A stretch of DNA of 64,000 nucleotides from Bactericera cockerelli (GCA_024516035.1 CM044967.1:7095202-7159201); one strand, 5' to 3'. Numbered from the stretch's first letter, positions 25,428 through 37,910 are shown. Numbers and translations: made by a program. Notes: generated by a model not told the origin, from the sequence alone.

Positions 25428-27783
25428 TTTATTTAAATATTTCTCATTTTTTAACGTTTCATCATTATTAAATAATAAAAGCTAGCACTCTTCAATCCAA
25501 ATTTAATTTTCAACTATGCACTTTAGAAAACTGATTCCATATTTGTTTAAGGGAAAAGAATAACTTAAAATTATCTTGTATTTTTCAAAAAAACATTTTC
25601 AAGTTTTATAAATTTATTATCCTCCACACTCCACTGAAATGGAATAAAAGATTAAATCGTACTTATCTTTAGTAACACTCATGTCTTTCAACAAATATGA
25701 TTAGCAACTCTATGAAAACGCACACCTTTCTTTACCAATTGATATACACTTTTTTTATCCTTAGCTATTAACTTTATTTTTTTCATCACAGATTATTATG
25801 TATTTTGTCCATGTTACATGTTTTATTGATGTTTATATCTTGATACTTTTATTTTCAAAATAATATACATATTTAACATAATGATAGATTATTAATTATT
25901 ATTTTCAAACCTGTACTATTACCATTAATTAACCAAGTCCTTGGTGATGTTTTGTCACAGTTTTTCTAACTTAAAGAATCCCAAGTAAGGTCAAAAGGGT
26001 AAATCTTGAACAATAGTTTGTGTGTCCATCATATCATTTACTTAATAATACGTTGACAGTTGTTAATTACACTTTAAGTTTATCCAATAAAGTAGTATTA
26101 AATTAGGTTAAATTATATTAAAATTACTCTTATACACCCCACTGATCAAACTGCACGAATTCTATAAGAATATGGAATCCTAAATTTAAAATAAAGCACT
26201 CCATTTTATGTTTAAGTTTCAATATCATAGTAAATATCATAGTATTATATTAGATTCAGATAGTCAGACCACCTCATTTTTTCCTTCTTTTTTTTAACCC
26301 TAAGCAAATTTAATTCTGATAGTGTTGTAGTATTTTTCTCAATTATAGTATTTTTATTTATCAAAATTATTCTGAAATAAAATTCGATATTTATAATATT
26401 ATTAATACATGAATTTGTTTATTTCAATCCCACAGTAATTTATTATACTATAGTAATATAAAAAAGTCTTCTAATCGGGCAAAGAAGAGACCCAAAGCAC
26501 ACTTATCTTTGAACATCCGAAAAAACCTTTACCGGAGTAGGTAGGTACGTAAAAAAAAGGGAAAAAAACATAATAGAACTTGAAAGGAGGTATAACCAAA
26601 AGAGATTTTTTATTGGTAAGATTTTTTTTATTATTATATATATACAAATTACAGGTTGTTTTTTAGGGTATCTTTTGAACTTGTGACTTAATTGGAATTC
26701 CAGATGTATTCCCGCGACTGGTTTGCATAAAGGCGCTTAGGCTCCCCGATTGTCTTGCATAAATTATTGAACTGCACGTAATATTATTTAAATGATCTGT
26801 AGATTATCCTCGTGCGATTTGACAAAAATCGATCATATTTATAAGTGTTTTTAAAATACAGCCCGCAGAGATTTTCTATTTGAGGATTAAGAATTATTTT
26901 AAAATATTTGAGGGTTAAGATTTTAAAGTATTTGAGGATTAAGAAAAGAACAGATCCACCACTTAACATGGAAATATTGTCTCTAACAGCTTGTAGAAGT
27001 AATTGAAAATTTGACTTCAAGACTAAGCTCGCCATGTTTATATGACCAAAACACTAGTCTCATAAATCTGCAATTCCAATAAGGTCAACATCATTCATAC
27101 TAGTTGTAAAATAAACAAGAAAAAAATTGAAAAATGTTCTGTACCTATAGAGATACCCTATATATATAATACACAAAAGATATTGAGTGTAATGTGTATC
27201 TATTTACAATTACAATTTTTAGTAATTTTACAAATGGTATAATCAGTCCCAAAGCGGTAGATATGATTTAAAATTGATGAGGAGCAGCGTGTTCTTACGT
27301 TCTGAAATGAATTACTTGGATCTTACACTCCAATCGCTAGGAACGTACTAGCTAAAGTTAACCTTACTCAGCTTAAGTTGGCGTAGAAATGTCAGTGAAA
27401 AATAATGAAAACCCAGTTTATCAATTTAAATTTGAAAAAATATAGAAATTAGTGAAGAAAAACTGCCCATATTGCCAAAACACTTCCCCGTGAATTATGT
27501 ACATAATTTACATTTTGCGATATAAAATTCGATATCAATAAAATCTTTGAGATTCATGTTCACGCGTTGCAAGGAAAAATATTAACAAACCCACAGACTT
27601 CAAAACAATTTTTTACAACAAGTCACGAGTTATCCAAAGACATTTATATTTTTTTGAAATCAGAGGAAAAAAAATCTCACAAAATTATACACACCTCTTC
27701 CGATATTTTCATATAATTTCGGAAGTAATACAAAAGAACAAATATTTTTACAATACAAAGTAAAATTTAATCAATTGGAAACA

Positions 27784-28571
27784 TAGAGGGTGTTCATGGA
27801 ACGAATGCACTTATTATAAGGGTAAGTCTTGTACCTCAAGTGTCATACCAGAACAACTTGCAGCGGGATATTTTATACCGCCAAAAATAACATTTCGTGA
27901 CATCAATAAAGGTCCGCTAAGTCGTTCCCGCAAAGTCCTAACAGCATGCGCCAAACGCACCGTACATTGGAGAAGGCTGAAATTTGTACATGAGTCTCTT
28001 AGACCCAATCCAGATAGATTAAAGTATAAAGTTCACATTAAAATCTGTTGAGAATTGCAAGATATATAAAATTTTGGACCCTCGAAAAGGCCCTTTTTCT
28101 AATTAAGGGCCAAAAGACCCTTTTTAGGATTATGAAACTATAAAATGAATCTACCACTCACGAGAAAAAAATGAGCTATCGAAAAAATCGGTCCAGCGGT
28201 TTTGACTATAGAGCGGTCAACGTCAGAGAAGAAACAGAAAATGATGAAAAAATGACGTTTTCTGAAGTAGATTTTCTACTTAAACAATTTCGATGATTCT
28301 TTTTTTTCCTTGTCACAGTTGTCACTTATGTGCCCAATTCTGAACATAGGTATTAAGGAGCGCTCTTTAAATGTTCAAAAGTTTTGTTTTTGCTCCATCA
28401 AAGAATCGGAACAACCTCTTGACCTTTGAATGAATTAGAGATTTAGCCATAACTTGTGAACTACGTATAATGCACCACTCCAACTTTAGTCTTGTTAATA
28501 TGATAGCGCATGAAACACTGGACCTACCCCGAAATAATTGCATCTTCTCAGGGAACTGTACCCTGTATAAT
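27784..28571. mobile_element. Possible DNA transposon remnant, about 790 bp
   Basis: The left edge ATAGAGGGTG and right edge GTACCCTGTAT look like weak inverted ends. The interior has no convincing coding sequence. Tentative. Confidence 0.3.
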
Positions 28572-28792
28572 AAATTATGTACGTTATACTCGTATACAAA
28601 AACATCTTTATTTCAACAAATCAATTATTTAGCATTGCATTAATGATGTTTTTAAACTAAAAATATATACCTACCTATACAAATGAAACAGGCATTGAAT
28701 GGTAATGAAGTTTCAAAACTCATTGCAACCTAATTTTTTTATTGAGATTTTGATTATGATCTTTTTTGATAGTTCTGACCTTTCATTTGATA

Positions 28793-28876
28793 AACTATTG
28801 ATATTAATAGATACCTATTTACCATACCTATCAATAGTTTTTGACCTGTTCACCCCTCTTTTGGGTGAACAGGTGT
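28793..28876. repeat. Two adjacent inverted repeats
   Basis: AAACTATTGATA / TATCAATAGTTT, then CCTGTTCACCC / GGGTGAACAGG. Confidence 0.8.
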
Positions 28877-29189
28877 AAAGTGTCCAAAATCAATTATTTT
28901 CAATTATTCATTTAAATTGATGTTCAGGGACAAATCAAAAGACAATCATAAAATCAATATTTAGTAGGTCACACCATTTATTGCTGACATACTCTATAAG
29001 TCTATAACGTGAAAAGTACTTCAAGAACTGTGCGTGTCCACTTATACCATGTAGGTACATGTAGGTACGTATAGTGTACATCGATAATAAAGCATTTTGA
29101 TTTCTAAGCATTGGTAGTCGATGTGGTTAACCACATGTGATTAAGGTGCTGGACTTTTACTGTAAATAATTTAACGCATGAATCTTTGA

Positions 29190-29340
29190 ATCAAATCCTA
29201 CCATTCCCACCCAATGCTTTGATTTTTTAATTTATTTGAGTATGTCACCATATATTAATTAGACTCTGAGGGTTAGGTGGTAGAAAATGCTTTGAGCATG
29301 ACCTCGCCTAGTGGTTACCTTTAGAGTATTATTATTATTT
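29190..29340 (+). mobile_element. SINE family B, diverged
   Basis: GACTCTGAGGGTTAGGTGGT and CCTAGTGGTTACC with ATTATTATTATT tail. Just 3' of the BTB gene stop codon, antisense to it. Confidence 0.65.
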
Positions 29341-29398
29341 TAAAATCACAAAACCCTTCGGAAATATAATCTCATCCCAATATTTACACCCTTTTATC

Positions 29399-32300
29399 TC
29401 AGTAGTTGGGCGTCTCTTCCGAAGTTTGCTGGGCTGAGCTGAACATGGACTCATGCACTGTGCGCATGTGCCGCAGCAGGTTGCTCTTCACGTTGAATCC
29501 CTTCATGCAGACTCGACACATGTAGGGTCTCTCACCGGTGTGCGTGCGGGCATGAATCATCATCGAGGCCATCGACGGGAAGTTCTTGAAGCAGATCTTG
29601 CACAGCTTCGGGGAATTGTTGCGCTGTTTTTTCTCGCCGTTAGACGGCGTGGCGACAGAGTCCGCACTAGACACGTCGGCGCCGGCGGACGCCTTTTGCT
29701 TCTCGCCGCTCTTGTGACGCTCTTTCTCCTTCTTCGTGCTCTTGTTGCTGATGGCCAGTTGCTCCTCTGTGTGAGTTGCTTGGATGTGCCGCACCCAGTC
29801 AGCTGGGTCCTTGTAGACCTCCTGGCACAGCTCGCAGCGCAGCGAGGGGAACTCCTCGTCATCTTCTCCCGTGCCATCCTGGAGAGAGGAAAACACAAGT
29901 TAAGTCAGGTTTGTTCTGATTTGGACTATTCAAGTATGTATATCTAGTACAACTTCTCATTTTTCTGATTAGAGTTTAAACTGACCTCAGCTAATTCATA
30001 ATACATATATTCGACCACCACCCTTGATAAGCGGAAACAAAAAAAAAAGAGTAATCAGGAGTAACTAATTCTTTTATATTTCATTGATAAGATAGGATAA
30101 TAAACATTGATGAGATACTCTTTATTCGCAAGAATAGCATTGACAAAGAGCGTGGTTATTTCCTGATGCAACCTTATCCATCAAACCCAAAAACACAAGT
30201 TAAGTCAGTATATTCTTATATTCAAGTATAATTTCGCACTTTTCTTTTTAGACTGACTTATTTCACTTATCTACTACAGATGATTCATATTTTACAGTAT
30301 TTAGTCTTCTGTTGTTCTTATTATTAAGCCAACGGAGATGAAGTTAAGCAACTTCCAGTATCGATCTGGTTTCGAACTTCCCTGATCATCAAGACAATCC
30401 ACGTTCTATTGACTATTCCCAGTCTGGGTGAGGTTAATTTTCGTAGCTAAGTTTCTGCTCAGTAAATAGAGGCGGCATTAATACCAGAGGGAAGAATAGA
30501 GGCGGAATTAATAGAAGTTTTTGTAATACTTCTGTGGAGGAAAGTCTCGATTGGCGTATTGTCTTAGGGCGGAATTAATAAACGTTTTTGTAATACCTCT
30601 GTGGCGCTAAGTCACGGATTGCGTATTGTGTAAGATGGGGTAAACCGACGCTTAGCAATCACTTGTGATTTAGAATTTGTCTATTAATTTCGCCCTTAGA
30701 TTGGGAAACCCGATGCTAAGTCATGACTTGAGTTTTTAAGTCGATTATTTCGCCCTAGGAATTAGTATAAAAAAAAACTTGCTTTTCGTCGTTTCCGCAG
30801 GGGCAGATCGTTGGTGGGATGGGTCTCCACATGTCTCACCCACAGGGCGGGCGTCTTGAAGGTCTCCTGGCACAGATCACACGTGAGAGGGGCGTAGTAG
30901 TTGGGGTCCTCGTCAGTTTCCAACTCCGCTTCCTCCTCCACTGTGATTGGATAGATCTCCTGCGAAAAATGATGATCATGAGGATGCTATACAAAACTGT
31001 TGGCATAATGGGACTACCTGTCTTGCGCTGACAGTCTAAATAAAGCACTACTTATACTTATCCTTTGTCTAGCACAACTTCTCACTTTTTTATACTGATA
31101 ATAATAATAATAATAATACAGAGGTTACTTTACATTACTGTCATATTCAGGATGAAGTCCTCAAGATCGGATAAATGCCTAGGAAATCTCCTGAATTTGG
31201 GTCCAAAAAGCCCGAAAAGAATGTTCTTGTAATTCCATTCATAGGGTGGCGTCATCGTGAACGATGGTAGCCAGACAGTGGAGGAATGACTCAGCACTTC
31301 TACCACTGTCAAGGGCCCCCAGAACATACATAGGCTAACATTACATTACTGTCATATTCAGGATGAAATCCTCAAGATCGGATAAATGCCTAGGAAATCT
31401 CCCGGATTTGGGTCCAAAAGAGCCCGAGAAGAATGTTCTTGTAACTACGTATTTAAAAAAATCTGGTGTAAACATCACACAACTTTCCTTATCCCAAAAA
31501 AGAAGTCGAATTCCGCCACTGGTGACTGAACGGTAACAGATAACTAAAAATCAATACCAAATTCGTAATCAGCACTTCAAAATCATTGGATTTGATATGT
31601 CGCAACCCCCATCTAGGGTGAATAATAAAAAAGTTAGTCCGAGCGGGTCCCCCTAAAATACCGGTAAATTGAGGCCGAGGTCCAAAAAGTTCAAGATATC
31701 AAAAAAATGATCAGAATAGACCCCTATTATTTTTTTAATCTAAGAAAATGATATTCTCTAACTTTTTTTGTATCTTTAATCGATTCGAAGATTCGGCGCT
31801 TGCGGCTAATATTTGCGGCCCTGCGGCCGCAGAATGCGGCCGATTTCAACCAAAAGTTTCATGGTTCGTTTGGTGTATAAAATTAATTACCATACCAAAT
31901 TTCAAGTCTCTAGCTGATACCGTTCTTGAGATATTCTGTTCACACACACACACACAGACACACAACAGACAGACAGACAGACGCACGGACCAATGGCTGA
32001 AAACAAATTTTTTGGTATCCTGAGGCTATGATTCGTCCAGAAATGTGAAAAACTAGGTAGGTCAAATTTTCGACGAATACAATACTTTCCTTATTATAGG
32101 ATAAGGAAAGTAAAAATAAATACATTTATTCTAGAGGTCTTTCCTATAAAAAAAATCCTTTCTGCAGCGTCCAATATTTAGAACTATTGCATCTCTTATG
32201 ATAGAGAGGTTACTCGATGGCAAGAATATTGAGAACTATTTTCTGTTGATGAGACTGATGAGAGCAAACAAGCCCGAAACAGCTGTCTAGGTTTTTTCTG

Positions 32301-35300
32301 ATTTTCATGTACCTACATCTAGTAGTTTCTGTACACTTTTCTTCTCACTTTTCTGTTTATACTGACTGATTATTGTTTTGGAAATGTAAGAATGAGACTA
32401 GAGTCCCTTTACCAACACAAGATAATTGATGTAATGTATAAATTGGAAACATTACCCTTTAAAGAGGAAGAAAAATTTGATCATATTAGTATAAACTACG
32501 GTCGAACCTGAATATAAGAGAAACGTCGATATAAGAGAGAAATTTGCTGGTCCAAGTCTTTATAAAGGAAAATAACCTCATAAAAACAGATATACCTGGA
32601 TATAAGAGAAAAAATTTCCGGTCCTTGATTTCTCTTATATCATTCTTTATATTTAAAAGAAAAGGTATTAGTTGTGCCCCGGAACAGCTTTCGCATTCCC
32701 TAAGAGAACTTTACCTTTACATCCATACCATTGCAAAAACTCGGTTAGAATTTTTTCGGTCAGAATTTTCCGCTCCGGCCCTGATTCGAACCCGCAACCT
32801 TCGAGTCAGCAACCAATGCTCTTAACCACTGAGCCACGGAGGTCGGCAATATCAATATCTCTTATATTATCCAAGTTCGACTGTATTCAGCTGTCATCCG
32901 GATATAGTAATAGTAATGTGTTTTATTTGTACATAAATACATAAAGTACATGGTACAATGGTCAATATTAAGAATACTTAAAGGAAAATAGTAGTCACTG
33001 TGGCAGAGCGAGTTAGCGCGCTAGGCATTGCACACATGGTGACCTGGGTTCGATTCCCAGCGGGGGAGGATTGTACTTTTTTGCTCCGTACTTGGATGTT
33101 CGGGGTCCACTCATACCTCGTGAGGAAAAATGAGTAGCTGCTTTAATGTGAAGCAGCGACCAGTGGCAGAATCTTAGGCAAAAAAAATAATACAAGATAT
33201 TGTAAATTAAAGTGGTAAAGTCCTATGATTCTGCGCTACCCACTAAAATTGTGACATAATAACACAAAGAAAAAGCATTATTATTATTATTACTTAAAGG
33301 AAAATAACATCAATAGCTTACCGGCTGCACAACCATCTGCGTCTCAATCATATCCTGCACATCCAACATGTCCCTCTCCTCCGGCTCCGCCCACTCCTGG
33401 GGCTCATCCTTCACTTGCACAGTCTCCATCGAGTCCATAAACTTGTTGATCTTCTCCGCCATCAGGCTCTTCTTGATGCGAACGCTCGCTCCTCCATTCA
33501 CGCCGGGTTCCGATTTGAACCGCATCCCGTTCGGTTCTTTGTAGGATCGCTCAAAGACGTACGGGGTCGGACTTGGTTCCTTGTGGTAGTTCTTCTCTGT
33601 GGCCTTGAAAAGTATGGATATAAGATATTAATTATAGTGTGTACTACTACTTACTATTGCAGTAGAATCCCGCTAAATCGAAATTCAAGGGGCAGAAGCT
33701 TTATTTCGAGTTATTAGGATTTCAAATTAGAAGTGCACGGGAATTTCGACCTATCGGGATTTCGAGTCAGCGAGATTGTCTACTTAATTATTATACTACT
33801 TAACACTGGCTTGGGCCTTGATGACCGAATGCCTCATCAACAAGTTGCCTCCATTGACTTTTATCCTGTGCTGTCTCCTGCCAGGTCTCAGGATCAGCTA
33901 CCATCTTGACGGATGACGTACGGAATTATACTGTCTAGCTTTAAGAAATTTGTAAACTAAAGCATATAAATAAACAAATAAATAAATTACATTGTATATT
34001 ATCTTAATATATAAATGTCAAAGACACTGACTGACTGACCACTGACTGATCATCGCTCTACAGCCCAAACCGTAAGTCGTAGGAAGCTGAAATTTGGTAG
34101 GTAGCTTTGTCTTATAGTCTAGATGTGCAATAAGACGGGATTTTTCGAAATTCCCACTACAACACCTGCCATTGGCGAAAAAGGATTTTTTGCTTTCACG
34201 GCCATGCCTCGGCCCGCAAAGCGGGCGACAGCCCGCTTGTTTATCATAAGTTAGAACTTGGAACCCATACTGTCTATATATTTATGTGTCTACTTGTATG
34301 CTGTCTATGTATTATTCAATAAATAAACAAAGATGCTTAATATTTACAACAACAAAAAAATACAAAGTAGGTACCTTGTAAGTTCTCAGCGGTGCCGCCG
34401 CCATCTTCCTCTGCTGTTTCAGATAGTCCTCCTTATTGTTCTCTGTCGTGTTTGTTCGTCCATACTTGTCCCGGTCCCCCATGCACAGACCTTTGACCTT
34501 GAGCATTTCTCCCGCTTTCAGGACGCCGTTGAGTAGCTCGTTGCTGACGGTGGCTTCGCCACTGTACATGTACTGGAGAAGCGTAATTATTTGTTATTAG
34601 GTTCATATTAGAAATCCAAATTGTTAGGTATTGTAATATTATATAAAACTAGGATTCTTTTAAATTAAATTTTCACTCACCGACTTAAGTTTCGCTAACT
34701 CGTAGGCTTGATCACGATTACTGACTGGTTAGTTTAATGTTGCTGTGAAGAATAGGTCATACCTACGTATTCTGCACCACATTCACATGTTAGTTTGTAT
34801 ACACCACTACAATCTTCTTCTTTTATTTTATCTTTTCTATTGAACAGTGAAGTTAGGTTTTTACTTTTAAATGCTGGTTTTGTATCCATATTCTTTTATG
34901 ATACTAGCTATAGGTTGTTCTAGGCTTTTTACAAATGGTAAACCTACATACTTAATGGTTTTTATATCTCTGGTGGTGTAAAGCATTCTTTCTACCTTAT
35001 TCTATAAATGCTATAATAGACACATTGCCATATCTGGTCTATAAGAAACACACAGAACCTATATCTTCACAGCAACATTAAAACTAACCAGTCAGTAATC
35101 GTGATCAAGCCTACGAGTTAGGCGAAACTTAAGTCGGTGAGTGAAAATTTAATTTAAAAGAATCCTAGTTTTATATAATACTACAATACCTGGAGAAGCG
35201 TCACCAACGTCCGATAGTTGATGTCGGGCGGTAGCACAATCACGAGCTGGTGGATGTTGCCGTTGAAGCGAAGCAGTTGCTGGAAGTATGTGCTGCAAGC

Positions 35301-35462
35301 GGACAGCACGAACTTGTGGGCGGGGATGTAGTGGCCCTCTGCCGTCGCCAGGGTCACGTCGGTGAAGAACTCCGAGCGCTGTAGAGACGCCACGGACGTG
35401 TGCAGATGGGTGCCGTGGCTGTGCCACTTGAGCTGGTAGTTGTCGTGTAGGACGGATGTCAT
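29399..35462 (-). CDS. BTB/POZ C2H2 zinc-finger transcription factor, 5 coding exons, complete
   Basis: Coding exons: 35462-35190, 34572-34375, 33603-33322, 30959-30783, 29878-29399; all phase 0, total 1410 nt, 469 residues. The BTB domain of the insect TTK type covers about residues 5-120 (NYQLKWHSH, FTDVTLAT, AHKFVLSACSTYFQ, YMYSGEATVS). A charged linker follows with a SUMO-acceptor-like VKDEP. Four C2H2 fingers lie at about 278-298 (CDLC...HVETH), 325-346, 403-423 and 431-452; the last two are joined by the classic HTGERPY linker. Such proteins dimerise through BTB and bind DNA in the nucleus to regulate transcription or chromatin. The exon 4 donor is GC (AAA|GCAAGT); no GT donor keeps the frame. 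The first coding exon has an acceptor at 35471-35473, 8 nt upstream of its ATG, so the 5' UTR is spliced to an upstream exon. I cannot assign a named orthologue. Confidence 0.92.
30330..30470 (+). mobile_element. 5S-headed SINE fragment
   Basis: GAAGTTAAGCAAC followed by CCCAGTCTGGGTGAGGTTAAT. Diverged; in intron 4 of the BTB gene. Confidence 0.5.
30500..30755. mobile_element. PIF/Harbinger-type MITE interrupted by a second copy
   Basis: Outer copy of about 124 bp without its insert. Its ends AGGCGGAATTAATAG and TTTCGCCC are flanked by TAG on both sides. The inner copy splits its TTAG motif. Located in intron 4 of the BTB gene, about 28 nt from the GC donor. Confidence 0.85.
30567..30695. 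mobile_element. Inner nested PIF/Harbinger-type MITE, 129 bp
   Basis: GGGCGGAATTAATAAACG to AATTTCGCCC with TTA at 30564-30566 and 30696-30698. It is younger than the surrounding copy because it interrupts it. Confidence 0.9.
31120..31450 (-). repeat. Family I repeat inside a direct duplication
   Basis: TCATATTCAGGATGAAGTCC and about 90 bp around it occur at about 31130-31225 and again at 31345-31440. The family I fragment lies between them at 31235-31325. Confidence 0.6.
31920..32110. repeat. Interspersed repeat with GGACCAATGGCTGAAA
   Basis: ACAGACAGACAGACG, GGACCAATGGCTGAAA and AGGATAAGGAAAGT are shared with about 59840-59970. Type unknown. Confidence 0.6.
32499..32883. mobile_element. 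Pogo/Tigger-like MITE interrupted by a SINE
   Basis: Ends CGGTCGAACCTG and CAAGTTCGACTG are inverted and flanked by TA. The interior repeats TATAAGAGA motifs. A family C SINE at 32672-32846 splits it. It lies in intron 3 of the BTB gene. Confidence 0.7.
32672..32846 (-). mobile_element. SINE family C
   Basis: GTGCCCCGGAACAGCTTTCG to GAGCCACGGAGGTCGG; splits a pogo-like MITE. Confidence 0.8.
32991..33290 (+). mobile_element. SINE family D, intact, 300 bp, 16-bp target duplication
   Basis: TACTTAAAGGAAAATA is exactly duplicated at 32975-32990 and 33291-33306. tRNA-like head with B box GGGTTCGATTCCC, a 200-bp body and a TTATTATTATTAT tail. It ends about 30 nt from the donor of BTB exon 3. Confidence 0.93.
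33800..33905 (-). mobile_element. LINE ORF2 C-terminal fragment
   Basis: The minus strand reads about 34 residues ending in a stop at 33800-33802, with DKSQWRQLVDEAFG, the DRxxWR-type ending common at LINE ORF2 C-termini. It is an isolated fragment in intron 2 of the BTB gene. Confidence 0.5.
34585..35189 (-). mobile_element. Inverted-repeat element with Penelope-like GIY-YIG fragment forming intron 1 of the BTB gene
   Basis: Arms of about 126 bp (34626-34751 and 35064-35191) are inverted copies with only about four differences. The loop, on the minus strand, encodes a broken Penelope-like C-terminal region: YVGLPFVKSLEQPIASII, then after a one-base frame break NRKDKIKEEDCSGVYKLTC and EYVGMT (34755-34804), the start of a GIY-YIG nuclease. 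The outer edge of the right arm coincides with the exon 1 donor. ACGCTTCTCCAG stands at the exon 1 end (35190-35201) and again just before the exon 2 acceptor (34573-34584), like a target duplication. Confidence 0.7.
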
Positions 35463-35841
35463 CGTCGCGTCTGGAACAAAAAAAAGATCATATAAAGGCC
35501 CAATAATAAATAATAATAATCAAATCTGGACTTTGCAGACCTACCTAGTGTTTTTAAAGAGAACACAAAATTTTTAATTTGTGAAATCAAATCATAGTTT
35601 ATAATAAAATTTATAATAGATAAGATAGGTTTAGACATTTTACTTAGTAATTGCTCTCGTTTGCAGGACGTTAAGTAAAATTAAAAAAAAAAAAAAAAAA
35701 AAAATTCCGTGTCCGTGAGATAGGGACAGATACCTAAATTACGGTGGTGAGAGGATTATATGGACGCCCAGATCCAATGTCTAGGCTCCTTTCATGTCCA
35801 TTCTAGGCTCCTTTCATGTCCATGCTCCTTTCATGTCCATA

Positions 35842-35961
35842 GGCCCAATTATAAAACAGGATTAAAGCTAAGCTAAGGTAGACTACACGCCCTCAAGTCG
35901 GATTTTCAACCAATTACAGCATACTATAGCTCGCCCTAAAATCTGTTTTATAATTCGGCTC
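35842..35961. mobile_element. PIF-like MITE, second family, 120 bp
   Basis: GGCCCAATTATAAAACAGG at the left and GTTTTATAATTCGGCTC at the right. Right flank TTA, left flank ATA, so one side has mutated. Confidence 0.75.
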
Positions 35962-37470
35962 TTATATGGAATAAGATGAGATTTTTTTTTGTTCTGTGCA
36001 AAACATAAAACTATTTCTGTAAATACGAAAAGTCAATAAATTATAGTTTACAGAGTAAAAGTGATAAACTAAAAATAGTTTTAAAAACAATCAACACAGA
36101 ATGGGCAAAGTTCAAGTTATCTTAAGATAGGCATACCTAAACGTGAAAACACTAATTCCCTGATTCATTGAGTAATTAATGACTAGTGAGTCAGTGAACC
36201 TAAGAGATTGATCATTATAATACTGGATTATAATTGATCATTATAATTCATTAGGTAGATATTATAATACAGCACTGAATTAATCCAATTCTGTGCGATT
36301 TGGCAAAATCGAAAATAAGCACGAGATATACGTAGGAAAAAGAAGGATAAGACAAGAATTAAAAAAAGAACTAAAAGTATGAATTTTTTTTACTTGCCAT
36401 TAAAAAAATGTAATAATAGCTCAACCAATTGTAATTCATCATTTATAAGTGAAAAATCAACTCAGGTAGTCTGGTACAGTGCGTGGCTTTCGAGACAAAC
36501 GTATCCTAATAAGTGGATTGGCAAATTTCGAAAAATGTGAATCCATGAACGTGTTAACTTTTTTTTGCATTGGGACACTCCAGAAGAGTCTTTCACTTTA
36601 TATAAATGTACACTGTATCTCGTGAACCGTTATAGCTCACTGAAATTTGTTGCAATGAACTTCTCTTTATGAGACCTTTAAAACCATATGCCACACAATT
36701 TACCGTTCTATTTAAGATTTTAAAGTTTGTCCGTGCCCAGCCTGACTGGGGCAATTTTTTTGTCGCAAAAACTTCTTCTTCTTCTTCTTTTACTCTGCCT
36801 TATCCCGCTTAAGCAGGGTCAACCTCATGGTTGAGGTTGGTTGGTTTTGTTGCAAAAACTTAGTCCCTCATAAATAAAGGGATACGGGTTTTTGTGTTTT
36901 TCTGAATTTCAAACTGTTCTCAAATTTTGTAAGGGCGGTAAGTCTAAAGAAAAACGTTGAGATATAGGAAACAGAAAAAATATAATAAATGTATGATAAT
37001 TAACTTATTTTAATCATATTTTTTTCTCGTAATCCAGGGATTCTAGGCCGAAGTCAATGTTTAAGGGACCATGGCATTAACTCTGCCACTTAACCCTGAA
37101 GTACAGACTATGTACATAAATATGTACAACGATAACAGACATACGTGCGTAGGTACACAGACCACGAGTTCTTCACACTTCGACTGATAATCTCAATTAA
37201 TAGTACGTAATAAAAATAATGATAAATGCGTTGTGTTAAGAAAAAAAGCAACAACAAATCCCGATAAGCATAATTATGGTACGAATTTCCTACGTAAACA
37301 GACTGGACACATCTATTTTTAGTTCACGTATTGACCTTTGAAGTGTTGGTGTTATCGAGATTTACTCTAATTAGGTTCGACCAAAACTAATCTTGGATCA
37401 CACGCAGTCGTGTGCCGAGCCAAGTAATAGATTTAAATCCATACTGGCTTCTGACCATCTTCCTGTACTC

Positions 37471-37678
37471 ATAATAATAATCACCTTATTTATACTACCC
37501 GACTAGGACTAATAAGTCTCCCCAATATTCCAGCAGAAAGCCAAGCAAGACATATTATTATGTGGTCAAAATCCTAAATGGGAGTATAACTTGTCGTGTC
37601 CCGTCTGAATCTCGAACCCGCAACTTCTGAATCATCAGACCGACGCGACGGATGCCTTGACCGCTGAGATACTGTGAC
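37471..37678 (-). mobile_element. SINE family A
   Basis: Minus copy with AATAATAAT tail and diverged head ending CCGCTGAGATACTGTGAC. Confidence 0.75.
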
Positions 37679-37910
37679 ATACTTAACCAAAAAAGATAGT
37701 GGACATGATATGATTAGTTAAGGGAAGGGTCAATTCTTGATTATGTTTGCTTTCCAATACACTTTGATCAAGACGACAGATAATATTTGACACAACACGA
37801 GTAGACAATAGCCCGTTCAAATAAAGTTTTCGTATTTGGCGTCGCCTTTGAAATCAAGCGCAGCGTGAGTTTAACGACGATAGCACTGTGAAGGGATTGT
37901 CTCAAATGAA

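Larger units (their letters stand above)
24657..29189. other. RAP1GDS1 3' UTR and intergenic DNA
   Basis: AT-rich, no coding signal. Contains the possible transposon remnant at 27784-28571 and the hairpins at 28793-28876. The genes on each side converge. Confidence 0.5.

Noticed and set aside
29453..29947. 164-residue plus-strand open frame
   Set aside because: Antisense shadow of the zinc-finger exon.
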